Of a stretch of DNA of 64,000 nucleotides, positions 11,473-23,665 are shown one piece after another. The notes below the pieces were generated by a model. The model was given only the letters and a program-made list of their open reading frames with translations. It was not told the origin of the DNA and searched no databases. Numbering within the stretch: the first letter of the stretch is position 1; each line of letters starts with the position of its first letter. The position numbers and the translations under genes were made by a program. This DNA comes from Chionoecetes opilio (taxonomy: Eukaryota > Arthropoda > Malacostraca > Decapoda > Majidae): assembly GCA_016584305.1 (NCBI GenBank), contig JACEEZ010001139.1:87265-151264 (forward strand), in the 5' to 3' direction.

Positions 11473-12340
11473 AGAGAAGAGAGAGTGGTGTTGACCTTTT
11501 TCCCGACCAAAACCTTCACGGCCTCCAGCCTCGTCACCCACGGGAAAGGGGTTTCTGCTTTGCTTCTCTCCTCCCCCCCCCCCTTTTCCCTTTTCCTTTT
11601 ACTTTTTGTTTTTGTTTTTTTTATTTTAAATGTTGATTTTATGGTTTTTAATTCAATTTCCTACTCTTTTCTTTCTTTAAAATTTTTTTAATTTTTCCTC
11701 TTTCTTTCTAATTCCCTTTTCTTTTTACCTCTTTTCCCCCTCCTTTCCCCCTTTTTTTCCCCCCTCTTTTTCTTCTTTCCTTTACCCTTTCCCTTTTCTC
11801 TTCCCTCCTCTCCTGCTTCCCCTTTTACTTTTTTTATCCCCTTTTAAATTTCCCTTCCCCATTTTCCTTTTTTTTCCCCCCCCCCCCCCCCCCCCCCCCC
11901 CTTTTTTTTTCCCCCCTTTCCCCCCCCCTCCCCCTCCTCCTCCTCCTCCCCTCCTCCTCCTCCTCCTCCTCCTCCCCCTCCTCCCTCATTTCCCTAACCT
12001 TTCTTCTTTCAAAAGGGGTTTCTATCTCTTCATACCCGTTTTTTTCTCCTGTTGACCTCATTTCCTTCCCCTATTCTTGTCCTTTATTCTTACCCGCCTT
12101 CTCTTTTTTCTCTTTTTTTTTTTCTATCCCTCCTTCCTTGATCTTTAAACCCCTTATTATTTTCACTCCCTTTTAAACCTTTAAAATTTTTTGTTTCTTT
12201 CATCCTGTAAAAAGGTTTACTACGTCGCCTTTTGGGGGGGTGTTGTTTTTTCCTTTCTTCCCACCCATCCTTTTTTTTTCCCACTAGCCTTCCCGCCTCT
12301 CTGATTCCCTTCCATTATCCTGTAGTACACTAAGTCATTG
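11405..12340. repeat. GA tract followed by long polypyrimidine stretch
   Basis: A (GA)n tract at 11425-11486 is followed from about 11560 by some 770 bases that are almost entirely C and T on the plus strand, including a C-run near 11877-11900. It is non-coding; homopolymer lengths here are unreliable. Confidence 0.8.
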
Positions 12341-12346
12341 GACCGG

Positions 12347-12348
<2 letters not shown>

Positions 12349-12391
<43 letters not shown>

Positions 12392-12601
12392 ATTATTTTA
12401 TTTTATTTTTTTACTTTATTTTTGAATTCTTTTTAAATTTACTTATCAGGGAAATTCAGGGATACTGAAAAAATATCTTTGACTTTACAGGGAAAGTTAG
12501 ATTATTTCTCTCTCTCCTCCCCTCTCCTCTCTCTTCTCCTCTCCTCTCTCTCTCTCTCTTCTTCCCCTCTCCCCCTCTCTCTCTCTCTCCTTCTCTCTCT
12601 C

Positions 12602-12657
<56 letters not shown>

Positions 12658-13072
12658 GCTCTCTCTCTCTCTCTCCCCTCTCCTCTCTCTCTCTCCTTTT
12701 CTCTCTCTCCCTCACTTTTTTTTATTTTATTTTTTTTTTTATTGTTAATTTTTAAAATATTACTACAGCGGGAAATTTAGCTGGACTACTGAAACTATTT
12801 TCTTTTTCAGGAAGTTAATTATTTTTTCTCTCTCTTCCCTCTCTCCCTTTTCCCCTTTTCTCTCTCTCCCCTCTCCTCTCTCTTTTTCTCTCCTCTCTCT
12901 CTTCTCTCTCTCTCCTCTCCATTTTTTCTCTCCCCTCTCTCTTCCCTCTCTTCTCTCCTTTTTTTATTTTTTTTTTTTCTTTATTGTTTTAATTCTTATA
13001 AGTTTACTTACAGTCAGAATTCACTGACTACGAAACTATCTTTTTACTTTCAGGAAATGTGAGATTTTTTTT

Positions 13073-13118
<46 letters not shown>

Positions 13119-13250
13119 TCTCTCTCCTCTCTTTCCCCTCTCTCTCTCTCTCTTTCTCCCCCTTTTCTCTCGTTTTCACCTTCTACCCGTTCCCCGTCGT
13201 TTGTGCTCTTGAAATTTGTTTTTTATTTTCAGTGTTGGTAGAGACGTCAG
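12349..13250. repeat. About 300-bp tandem repeat with CT tracts
   Basis: At least three units combine a CT tract, a T-rich spacer and a block similar to ttacagggaaa/tcaggaaattaa (near 12450-12510, 12760-12825 and 13005-13065). There is no coding potential. Confidence 0.7.
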
Positions 13251-15290
13251 GGGTGAGGAGGTAATTAGAGAGGTTAGAAGGGGAATGGGTCGGGGTGAGA
13301 GGTTATACCTCATTTGAAGATATAATTGACGGGGCAGAAAAAAATTTCCTTATAGGGAAAAAAGGTCCAGAAAGAGTGATCCAAAAAAGGATGACCACCA
13401 ATTAAAACACCACATTGGAAAAAAAAAAACATTTATTTTAAGGTTCAGGGGGTTTTGGGAAACAAAAACAGAAACGTGAGGCGAGGACAGTGAAGAAATT
13501 AACTCAGTTGCTAAGAAAATTATGAGATTAAAAGTAGCGAAAAAAGCGACGGGACCCAAGGGGTTCTATCGGGTTTAAAAACAAAGAAAAGGGAAATTAT
13601 TTGGGGCCCCTTTAAGGCAGGAAAGGGGTTTAATACGGATGGGGATATGTGTAGGATCTAAATATTTTTTCTTAAGTTTTTTTTACGGGGGAGGATCACA
13701 GACGAAAACCTGAAGTGAACAGAGTTAAAAGGGAAGCGATGAGGAGAAACTAAAAGAATTGTGATAACTGGGTAATGGGGGGAAGAGGGTATAGAAAAAA
13801 GAAAACTTTTAAAATGCCAGGCCCAGATGAATGTATCCCAGGGTATTAAAGGAATGAAAAGGAGGTTGTTAGTGAGTCGTTATGCCCATTTTTAGGAATC
13901 GGTTGAATAGGCGATGTGCCATTTTTGGGGAGGAAAGGAAATTTTTTCCCATTTTTTAAAAGGGAGACAGAGGACTAAAGTCAAATTATCGACCCGTAAG
14001 CTAAATCAGGGGTGGGTAAATTTTGGAACTTTTATTGCAAAAAACTTAGAAGCCTTAGAAAAACATGTTTGATCAGATTCACAACATGGATCCCAGGGGG
14101 TCATGTCTAAACCAATTTATTAGTTTTTATGAAAGTTTATGAGACGGCAGAAAATGTAAGGATTATGATATAATATTTGGACTTTAGTAGGATTTAAAAG
14201 TACCCACGAGCGACTCTTAAAAAGGTTGGGGCTCAGGTAAGAGGGGAAAAGGTTCTTCTTTGGGACAGAGTTTGGGTAAGAAAATAGGCAAAAAAGGGGT
14301 TAAAATTTAAATGGTTCCAAATCTAAAGGGGGAGGGTGACAAGTGGAGTTCCCGGTCTTTTTTGGGGCCCATTATTTTTTTTGATTTCCCCTCAACGATT
14401 TGGATAGTGGGATTAGCAGTTTTTCAGCAGTTTGCTGTGATACTAATTTTAGGTAGGATTATTGGATCACAGTCTGACGAAAACATATTGCAGGGGATTT
14501 AGATAAACTTAAGATGGGCAGTCAATGGCAGAGGGAAATTTTTTAATATTGAAAAATTGGTTTTAGATTTGGGTAAAAAAAACCCCCCGGAAATAATAAA
14601 ACCATAAGCAATGTATCCTAAAAAGATCAGAAGGTGAAAAAGTTTTGGGAGTGGGGGTGAGCCCAGACCCCCGACCTAGGAACAATGTATTGAGGCCAGA
14701 AATGACAAAGAGTATTAGGTTCATTACCAGAAGTGTTAAAATTAGAAGTGCGGAAAGTTTTTCTAAAGCTTTATCGGGTCTAGTCAGGCCTCACCTAACT
14801 AGCAGTTCATTTTGGTCCCATTTTACAGGATGGATATAGTGTTTTAAAAAGTGCAGAAAGGGATGACCAAAATGTACAAGGGATGCGTAACTTTAGTTAG
14901 AGGGGAGATTGAAGTTTTAAAAATTACACTCACTCGAGAGAGCAGAGTAAGGGGCGATCTGAAGAATTTTTAAGGGGATAAAGGGTTTTAAAAAAAAGGG
15001 AAGGGGTAGGAAAGTTCTTACGGCTTTTAAACCCGGGGTAGAACAAAATAACGGATTAAAGCGGGAAAAGCGTATTTTGAAAGGAAATAGGAAAAACTGG
15101 TTACAAATAGGGTGGTAATAGTAAAATGGTCCAGTAGACGGGTATTAGTGCGGATCATTGGGGAGTTTTAAAAGGGGGAGCTGGATAAGTTCATGGAGGG
15201 GAAAGGTGGATGTAGGTAGTTTTAGGTGACGGAACTCCCACGTGTGGCCTGGGGCCTTGTGCTTCCCTTATTTTCTTTGTTCTTAGTTCT
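13250..15290 (+). pseudogene. Decayed CR1/jockey-type LINE reverse transcriptase
   Basis: Readable fragments in shifting plus frames match a non-LTR reverse transcriptase: GPDE followed by IFKKGDR and NYRPVS (13810-14000), a degraded SGVPQGSVLGP-like block (14340-14375), ADDTK-like and IIGSQSDENILQ (14430-14500), then LVRPHLT and later RVRGDL (14780-14970). The 3' tail ends near ccttattttctttgttctta (15268). Stops and frameshifts, many at homopolymers, rule out function. The same tail occurs at 37830-37975 and, inverted, at 59525-59600. Confidence 0.8.
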
Positions 15291-17030
15291 TATGTCATTA
15301 TTTTTTTTATCATTAAACACTATTATTTTATTCTTCTTATTATTTTTTTTAATAGTTTTATCTTTATTCAAATTTCACTCTGTAATACACGCAAAAAAGA
15401 GAAATAGTGTAAGCATACCATTTAAAAAAGGGTATTTATATGCCACTGTCTGCAGGGGGGGAAAACCCCCTCCTCTTTCGTTATTTTTCCTTTGTATATC
15501 CCCCTGCGTGGGGGCTTTCCGTTTTGGCACTCTGTCTTCCGCTCGTCACCCAATTTTTTTTTTAAGTGACAGAGAGGAGGAAAGGCAAAATTTAGGAAAG
15601 GGAAAGGCAAGGCTCGGGATGGGTATAGCGATGGGAAATATGTGTACAGTGGGGAAGACAGTAGGGGGTTTTAAGTGACGTGAGTGTCAGACTACTTCGA
15701 GATGTGTTGAATTTTTTTGTGAAGTGTTTTAGTGGGGAAGTTTAGATAACCGTTGTGTGTGCGTATGTGTGTGGTGTTGGGGGCGGTAGGTGGGGAAGGG
15801 TTTTTGTGGTGGGGTGGGGTGGGGACAAATAGGTGAAGGGGGCGAGGGGCTATTTTTTGGTGGGGGGGGTGGGACAAAAAGGGGAAAGGGGGCAGAGGCC
15901 TTGGCCTAATTTGTCCCGGGAGCTTTTGTGAAATGTGGGGGGACTGCCCCCGGGATAAAAGCCCCAAAAAATTTTTTTAGGCATCTAAGGCCCTACTATG
16001 ATTTTGAGAGGGGAGACAAATGATCCCCCACTCAGATGGCTATAAAGGAACGCTTTTTATTATTTTGACATTTCCGCATTGGAAAATTTGGGAAATGGGG
16101 GTTTTTTAAAAAAATTCATAAGGGTAAGTTTATTGGATGCAAGTTTTCTTAATTTTTATTATTTAATAATCCAGAACAAAAAATTCCAATATGGGTGTCA
16201 AAAAAAAATAAAATTTAATATTTATTCGACTTTAAAACCCCCCGCGGACATCGCGAATGCCATTGGGTTTTTTGCAACACGAATTTTAAAAATACTCCTT
16301 GCAATTAAAATGACAGTGGTTAATCTACTGACGGTGCATTAGAAAAAAAAAGTATTCATTTAAACTCATTATACAAAAAATCATTTTTTTTTCCCGTACG
16401 CGCGGAATGCCATGTCTTTTTTAAGCACCAGTACACAATGCAGGTATGATTTATAATTAATTTGTGTCACTTCTCACATTTGCAGCTGCACATTCGGGGC
16501 TTTCCGCTGGCTTTTTTCATGAACATCTCCCGCCACAAAACCCGCAGCACTTTTGCGGCAAAACCCTTTACAAGTTCACTTACAGCCTTTGCTGCCGCGG
16601 CTGCGAGCTCCAGACAGGAACCCGGACTTTGTTTTGCATCCGTGTCCAACCCCCGTTTTAGCAGTTGGTTCTGTTGTTGGGCCCCGGTGACAGGTTTCCA
16701 GATGCCAGCCGGTACACTGCACGCTGGGGTGGCGCAGGGCCCGTTTTAGTTGGGGGAATGTTCTCCACGTTCTTTTTTTTTGCGAAAAAGTTCCTTTTGC
16801 TTATTCACCCACCAGAGGGGGGGTCTTTTATATATAAAGACTGTGAAACGTTCCCCACTTGGTCCCAACCCCGGGGGGCATGGGGTGCTAACTAAGTGAG
16901 GATTTTGGGCCAAGGCCCCCCCTTTTCCCCAAACCCCACTTTTTTTTTAAAAAGGAGTTATACATGTGACTTGGAAAACCGGGCCCTGTTCTTTCCCCCC
17001 AGATCCAATGGGCAGATTGAAAAAGGAAAT
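15291..17030. other. No gene seen; homopolymer-rich sequence
   Basis: T-, G- and C-run rich sequence with short unsupported frames. A GC-richer patch at 16490-16760 has overlapping open frames on both strands but no recognisable domain. Confidence 0.5.
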
Positions 17031-17039
17031 TTTAGGAAG

Positions 17040-17770
17040 GGGAAATTAGCCATGGCCCCCAGAAAGTGTACTTCCCCGATGAGGATGACAAGAAAATCAT
17101 ATCCACGGTGCGTACCAAACATGTGGGGCATCCACCCTCTAGGGCATCTTGTAGATGGACCACAATTTTGTGTCTGCCTCTTCGTGGGTACATGGCGGCA
17201 GGTGGTCAGTGCCCTGCAAATACAGGGCTCCCCATGTTTCAAAAGACCTGCTTTCCTCTGGAAGGTAAGTGATACAATCTTCTTGATAGGAACTGGGAAG
17301 AGTTCTCCCCCTTTTTTGTGGGGTCCGCAGGAAATGGGCCAATTGCCTGGGACCTTGGTCGGCCTGCCACCTTTCCTTTTGTACACCTTTCCCCCTTTTC
17401 CTTTATTTTTTATCTGTTTCCGGTCCCTGTCCCAACCACATCTCTCTCATAGAGGTTTCCAGTTTCCCCTTTTGGGGACAAACACTCCCCTTCCCTTCGT
17501 CAAAAAGGTTTGATGCCATCATGGAGGAGGGTTTTACCACAGCACAAACCCCTCGAGCACTTAACATCAAAAGAGCCAGGGGTTCTTCTTGCTCTTCTGG
17601 GGCCAGAAAGTTGGTAGACGGACTTCTTCCCTTTTCGAAGCTTCCCTCTTTCAAAACCAAAGGGAGGGGTATGGGGATTCTCATGCTTAAGAAGGTGTCC
17701 AGGGGCCCCCTACGGTGCTGTGTGACATTTTGAGACGGGGGAAAAAAGGGCCACGTCATCCTTCGCATAG
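17040..17770 (-). pseudogene. Decayed mobile-element ORF with THEEADTK / VRTVD motifs
   Basis: In shifting minus frames one reads PPCTHEEADTKLW, VHLQDALEGG, CLVRTVD and LIGKYTF within about 200 bp. This order (EEADT, then VRTVDTDV-like) recalls a family of repetitive, PIN-like open frames common in arthropod mobile DNA; I am fairly sure of the pattern but not of the element class. Frameshifts separate the motifs, so the copy is not functional, or its consensus is poor. Confidence 0.5.
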
Positions 17771-18110
17771 ACACTTGTCCCCCATAACTAAAAATAACAA
17801 CTAGTGGGTGTATTGGCTATACGGAATATTTCTTTTGCCATTAAAGGCGTCTTGATTTCACAAGATTTTTCTAAGTGAAAAAAATTTGCCTTTCACAAAA
17901 ATGTTCATAGAGGCTTCTGAGTAATTTGGGTCGTTTGTCTCCCCTCTCAAAATCAACTAGGCCTTTTAATTTAAAAAAATTTTGGGCTTTTTGGGCCCCC
18001 CCTCCTCTTGAAACTGGTCCCTTAGCGGCCGGGACTAAAAGACGCAGCTCCACTGTAACCAACAGCTCTCTCTCAACACCCCTAAGAGAGCTGTTCTATA
18101 ACCTTTTTTC
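17771..18110. other. No gene seen
   Basis: Homopolymer-rich sequence with no supported feature. Confidence 0.4.
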
Positions 18111-18900
18111 AAGAAGTTAGAGCCAAAAATTTTCCCCCCCCGAAAGGGGGCATCTAGGCCCGCTCCTGTGGGCCCCTTATTGGTTACGGAATTCCCGTGG
18201 AAAAACGTCATCCTACAGTCATTGTTTTTCTTTAACCCAAAAACCATAAATTTTCTTTTAGTGCATGAAAATCCTCAATTCACCATCGTTATAAATTGGG
18301 TATCCACATGGAAAAAAAGTAAGCCAGATACTCTTTATGAAGACGAGATATTGAAAGGGAAAAATAAAGTTCGAAAAATTTTCAGTAAGGGCGAGGTGCA
18401 AAGGGTCACTGCCCGCGCAGTAACCTTTTTGAAGTCAAAAAGCAAACCCCTTTAACGATGGTCCCCCCCCCCTAATGACCTCAGGCTTGAGGGGTTTTAC
18501 CAGGGTTGCGAAGAGGGGATATGAGGCACGGGGGGAAAAAACGGTTTAAAAATTTGGGGAGAGAGAGGGAGAGGGAGGAAGGGGAAAAAAGGGGAGAGAA
18601 GGGGGAAGAGAAAGGGGAAAGGGGGAGAAAAAGAAAGAGAGGGGAGAGGAGATGAGGGGGGAGAGGGGAGAGAGAGAGAGGAGAAGGAAGGGGAGAGAGA
18701 AATACAACAAGATTCAATGATGTTTCTCCTTCCTCCTCTTCCCATGTCAAATTTCATCTTAAGCTTTAAAAATGACTAATAATTAGGGGGGGCGAGGGCA
18801 TTTGTAGATATAAAAAATTAAATTTTTTTTTATGTATATAACTTTTTGTGCGCGGGTACGTGTGGTGTGTGTGTGTGTGTGTGTGTGTTTGTTTGTGGTG
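18111..18900. repeat. Second, diverged copy of the 10.1-11.2 kb repeat interior
   Basis: Blocks such as catcctacagtc, gtgcatgaaa, attcaccatcgtt, agtaagccag and atcttaagctttaaaaatga match 10140-10800 in order. A purine-rich tract (18555-18700) replaces the (GA)n of the first copy. Confidence 0.8.
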
Positions 18901-18999
18901 TGTGGTTTTAGTTGACGTGGGCAAGGTCATAAGGGGTTAACAGGGGCATTTGGGGGGTTGTAATCCTGCGGCTGCGGTACCGCGGCTCGCGGGATAATG

Positions 19000-19440
19000 A
19001 GGAGAGAGATCATGCAGAAAGGAGAGATATTGAGGAGGAGAGATATATGAGAAAGGGAAGATAAGCAGGAGAGAGAGATATGCAGGAGCGAGAGATCTAG
19101 CAGGAAGGGAGAGATATGCAGGAGAGAGAGAATACGCAGGAAGGAGGGTATATGCAGGAAGGAGAGAGATATGAGGAGAGAGAGTTATGCAGGAAGGAGA
19201 AAATCTATCAAGAGAGGATATCAGGAGCGAGAGGGGATAGCAGGAAGGGAAGTATATGGAGGAAAAAAAAGAATATGCAGGAGAGAGAGATATGCAGGAG
19301 AGAGAGATAGCAGGGCGAGAGAAATCTGGCAGGAAGGAAAACTATAGCAGGAAGAGAGAGATAAGAGGAGCGAGAGATCTGTGCAGGAAGGAGAGAATAG
19401 CAGGAGAGAGGATATAGGAGGGAAATAGCAAAATTTCCCC
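19000..19440. repeat. Purine-rich minisatellite (gcaggaaggagagatat type)
   Basis: About 20 imperfect units of 17-25 bp, alternating gcaggaagg and gagagagatat. Open frames here are composition artefacts. Confidence 0.75.
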
Positions 19441-19639
19441 TGGAATTTCGGGGAGATACGGAAAAGATAACATAAAGAGAGCGAAAAGAGAATAGAGAAA
19501 ATAAAGGGGGGACGTATTAAAGGTAGGGGAGAAAATGAAGAGAATGAACACCCGTCTTAGCGATTAGAAAAAACATGATACATAAACAAAAACAAACAGA
19601 TATCAGAGAAAAAGATATAAATAAATATATACAAAATAC

Positions 19640-19950
19640 AACATTGATTCAGCGATGTTTCTTCTTCCTCCTAGCTTTACTGATGTCATAATTGCTCTTT
19701 AGCTTTAAAATTACGAATATTTAAGGGGCGGGGGTCATTATAGAGAAAAGATTTCTATTGTTTTTTTCTGTTTTTATATTTTTATTGTAGCCGTACGCAC
19801 GCGCGTGTGTGTGGTGTGTTGTGTCCCCGGTTTGACGTGGGTCAAGGGCAATAAGGGATTAAAAAGGGAGTGGGACCCTGGGGGGGGCAACCGTTGTTGG
19901 GAGTCGGAGGGGGGGAAGTGTTTATTTAAACCCCGGTTCGGGACTTCACG
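19640..19950. repeat. Third partial copy of the 10.7-11.25 kb repeat
   Basis: It shares tgatgtcataattgc, the GT tract, ttgacgtgggtcaaggg and the gggagtggg block with 10715-11240. Confidence 0.7.
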
Positions 19951-20740
19951 TATTGCTACGTCGTCTTTTTATCGTGCGTCACGTGACGCCCACGATGAGT
20001 TCCCTCGTCTCATGGCACTCCCGCCGCTATTATCAGAAAAAATTGCAGTTAAAAACCGCCTGGTTTTTCCTTATTCCCCCCTTTTTGTACCCATGCACAC
20101 CTATTATCCCTTCACATACCCCCCTTCACCCCCTGCTTCCCTATATGCGCTACAACCCCTGAAAACAGGCTTTTGCAAAGGTTTCAAGTGGAATCTGTTA
20201 GCAGGGTCACAGGTTTTCCCACATATCGCAGTCGTGGGGGTATTTTTAAAAGCATAATAATTACCTTTTTACAGGCCCCTTAGAGGGTGTTGGTGGCGTA
20301 GCGTGATGCCTGGGAAAAGGATGGTATAATTTAGCTACTGAGGGCACGTGAGAGGTTAGAACTAGAGAAACGAGAAAAAAAACGGGGAAAAATTTCCCTT
20401 TGGTACGGGTATGGTGGAGCTTACATTCAAGCAGCGGTGCCCTGTTCCGACTTCAACAGGGGGGCACAATATTTTCAATCATTTAGTCTTCCATTACTAA
20501 TTTTGTCTTCCAGAATCACTGATATAATATATTTTAAATAACCCTTTGGAAAAAACAGCATTTTTTTGTATTGAAAACTTAGTTACGTAAATTTTTAAAA
20601 AAATTTGTGGGGCCCCGTCCCGTTTCACGCAGCCCCCAAAAGTTCGGAGTTTCCCAATTCTTTTGCCTCAGACGCACGCTTTAAAGGGTCACACAAGAGA
20701 AAGTGACTCCGATGCGTCACGTTGACAAGACGAGTAGCAA
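19951..20740. other. No gene seen
   Basis: Short overlapping plus-strand frames (19953-20257) without a recognisable domain, then low-complexity sequence. Confidence 0.4.
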
Positions 20741-20749
20741 ATACGTGGA

Positions 20750-22610
20750 GTTTGAACCTCGCATGGCCGCCGCGAGGGTTGCGGCGGAGTAGCTTTACGC
20801 CATCTTGCCCCGTTGATTTACGCTTTTTTGCTGGATCGGGGCCCAGGGCAAATCCAAAAACACATACCCCGGGGCGTATGTCAGCGTAAGTGAGAACTCC
20901 TCTTTCGAAACTTTTTTGGGATCAGGAGCTTATCGCACCAAATAAATGAGTCAAAAACGCCAGATTTTATGCCTAGGCGCAATTTGCCCCCCCCCCTGTC
21001 GATCCAAAAGCATACTACTCCATTTCGGCGAAACAGGGCCAATTTTTGGCGTAGATTTACACCACCTAAGGGAGGTGTAGCCCCGGCGTACTCATATATA
21101 TAAATAAAACGTCATTTATCATCCCTAATAGACGTTCCACCGAGGAAAAGTTTAAAATTAAGCCTATTGGTACCCGGCAGCGGCGTATGTTACAAATGTT
21201 TTTGGAGATACAAGCCTCGGGAGGGGGGCCACTTCGGCCGTAGGGCTGCCTTTGGTGTTTTTTTTGTATTTTTTCGTTATTGGGCAGCACCGGGTTTTTA
21301 GTCCCTAGCGAGTCCCGAGCGGAATTGTTGTAGGCCCGCGGCGAGGTTGGATCCCCCTGACAATTAAAGTTGTTTCACTATCGTAATTTTGGGCGTTTTT
21401 GAGAAGAAACTTTGTTCTATGCCCGCCCCTCAAAGACCTTGCACTAGGTTAGGTCACTCAAGCGCTTTCCCCCCTTGGCCCGAAGGTAGAAGTCCGTTTG
21501 CCAGATTTAATGGTACCCGGAATTGTCCCCGCAACGGAATACTCGCCACCTTCGGAGAATGTTCCCTTTTTTTACGTCGGAGAGTTCCATTTTAACCCTT
21601 TCCGCACGAAAAGTTTTTTAAATTTTTTCCCTCCACTGCGACTCAATTGGGGCTCTCTAAGTTTCCCCGCGGAAAAAGCCTGACTGTGCGGCGAATGTTT
21701 TGTTTATGTTATCAAATTTTAACCCCGATTATTCTTTTTTTTGGCTTATTTTATATCGTTTGGGTTTTGCAGGGGTTTTTTGCCCTTTTGAAAGACAAAA
21801 ATAACAAGAAAAAGCAAAAAAAAATAGCCCAGTTTAAAGACTTCAAAAAAAATTTTAGGAAAGAGAAAAAAAGAAATACTTACGTTTACCACTTGTAGCT
21901 CGATACTTCCTGATCGACTTTTTATGGGTTTATATCCAATAAAAGCGGACTTTTATAGGATTCCAACGCAACCCTTTAATTTTCATTGGCCAGTAGATTT
22001 TGAGAAAATGGAGGAAAATTTTAAACCATGTTGGAAGACGGATGGTAAAAGGGGGCTAACACGCTGCCTGCTAGAGTGAACAGGGACACGGGCCCTTATC
22101 ATTCAAATCCATTCGCACGACCGAGTTGACAATTTGTTTATTTTATAGGGCCAGCTTGGGTTTTTACGCAGAAAAATTTTTTCGCGATTTTGATAAATAC
22201 TTTATTTTGGGATTTTTTTTTTTTTTTGCGCAATTGCGTCAAAAGTAGGTTACACGGGTCGTTTTTTACCGATCGCGTCACCGTGCGGAAAGGGGTTTGC
22301 GAAGTTTTCCCAATCTATATAAAATAAAAGTACCCAATTTTATATTTAAACAGCTTTTTTCCCCTGTTTGTGAATTCCGGGGATTTTAAATCGGGGGTTA
22401 GTTTAGCCCGGGTTAGTTTTGTGGCTCCCGAATTCAGAAACACGGTTTTAAAAAACTGTTTAAATATATAGATTGGGTACTTTTATTTAAAATATAGACT
22501 TATCTCTATAAGGGCTGTCTGGGGGGTTTTTGGGAAGCTACGTAAAAAATTCCCTGTATTGTATTAAAATGTAGTTTTAAATTGTTTTGGGCAAACGAAA
22601 AACTTGTCCA
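20750..22610. repeat. Dispersed repeat, copy B
   Basis: It is collinear with 150-660 plus 2426-3090, without the THAP transposon but with another insertion at 21596-22294. Sequence upstream of it (20755-20860) also matches 24265-24365. Confidence 0.8.
21596..22294. mobile_element. TTAA-targeted element inserted in copy B
   Basis: The left end is TTAA then CCCTTTCCGCACG; the right end is CGTGCGGAAAGGG. Copy A (near 2708) has no insertion here and reads attaagcgacagtt. TTAA targeting and CCC ends suggest a piggyBac-type non-autonomous element. The right TTAA is degraded. Confidence 0.7.
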
Positions 22611-23190
22611 ATAACGAAATACCTTTTTTCTTCCATTTGCACCTTTGTTGGATTTAAAACAAGTTAATTTTAATAATGATTTAAATCAAATAAAAAATTT
22701 TTTGAAAACGGAGGGGAAAAAAAAAAAATTAAGCAAATGGCTTTATGAAAAACCAATTGTATTATTGTAGTAAATTATATCATAAGAGACACAAAGAGTG
22801 GTGCGGGTAATCCACTGTGGCACTTTTTTGATGCAAAATTTCCAGTGCCCGTTTTTTTCAACAGAAAAATTTTTTTCTCAGATATAGCAATGGGAAAGGT
22901 GGTGTATGTAGGGGGAAAGTTCCATCGCTGCTCATATACCCCCAGGTCTTTTGTGAAGTCTTTTGTTTGTATGGTTTGGTTTGATACATATATTGGTGGT
23001 GGTCTTTATATAGGTATTTCTGCCATATCTCAAACTTCAAATTTTTCCACTTAAATTCCATATTGTTCTTTTTTGGCCCATCATTATTGTATGAGGGCCC
23101 CCTGAGTAGATCGGTGTCTGGGGATGTTTTTTTTTTATGCCGTATACAGTGTCGTCAGCAAAAGAAGTAGCGTGGAAATTTTAGATTGGA
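22611..23190. other. No gene seen
   Basis: T-rich sequence marking the end of the poorly resolved stretch; no feature supported. Confidence 0.4.
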
Positions 23191-23194
23191 ATAG

Positions 23195-23665
23195 TTGTTT
23201 GACAATAATTTCGTTTTTCCCAAGATAGAATTGGATACGTGTATATATTTCAAACAACTATTCACCCGGGGCAGTGTTTATTTTCGGGTAGGGTAAATGT
23301 TCCCGGCACATTATTGAAATGTTCTATGTTCTACTTTAATTACTACTCTACATTCGATGCTTCCACCATGTTTTACCCAGGATCAGAATTGGTATACATT
23401 GTCAAACAACTAGTTTGTAGAGGAGTATTAAAGTAAAACATAGAACATTTCAAGCAAATGTGCCTGGAACATTACCCTACCCGTATACTGAAACACTGAT
23501 CCCTGGGTGAATAGTTGTTTGACAATATATACCAATTCTGATCCTGGGTAAAACGTGGTGGAAACATTGAATGTGGATAGTGTTCTAGGCAAAGACACAT
23601 TCGTTTGAAATGTTCTATGTTATACTTTAATACTCCTCTACATTCAATGTTTCTGTGGTGCCAGG
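23195..23665. repeat. Nested inverted repeats
   Basis: Arms 23252-23350 and 23416-23520 are reverse complements (around gaaatgttctatgtt). A second inverted pair is 23357-23412 and 23513-23580 (around ccaggatcagaattgg). A third copy of the first motif follows at 23608-23650. Confidence 0.8.

Noticed and set aside
11834..12061. Gly/Glu/Arg-rich minus-strand frame
   Set aside because: It is the complement of a polypyrimidine tract.
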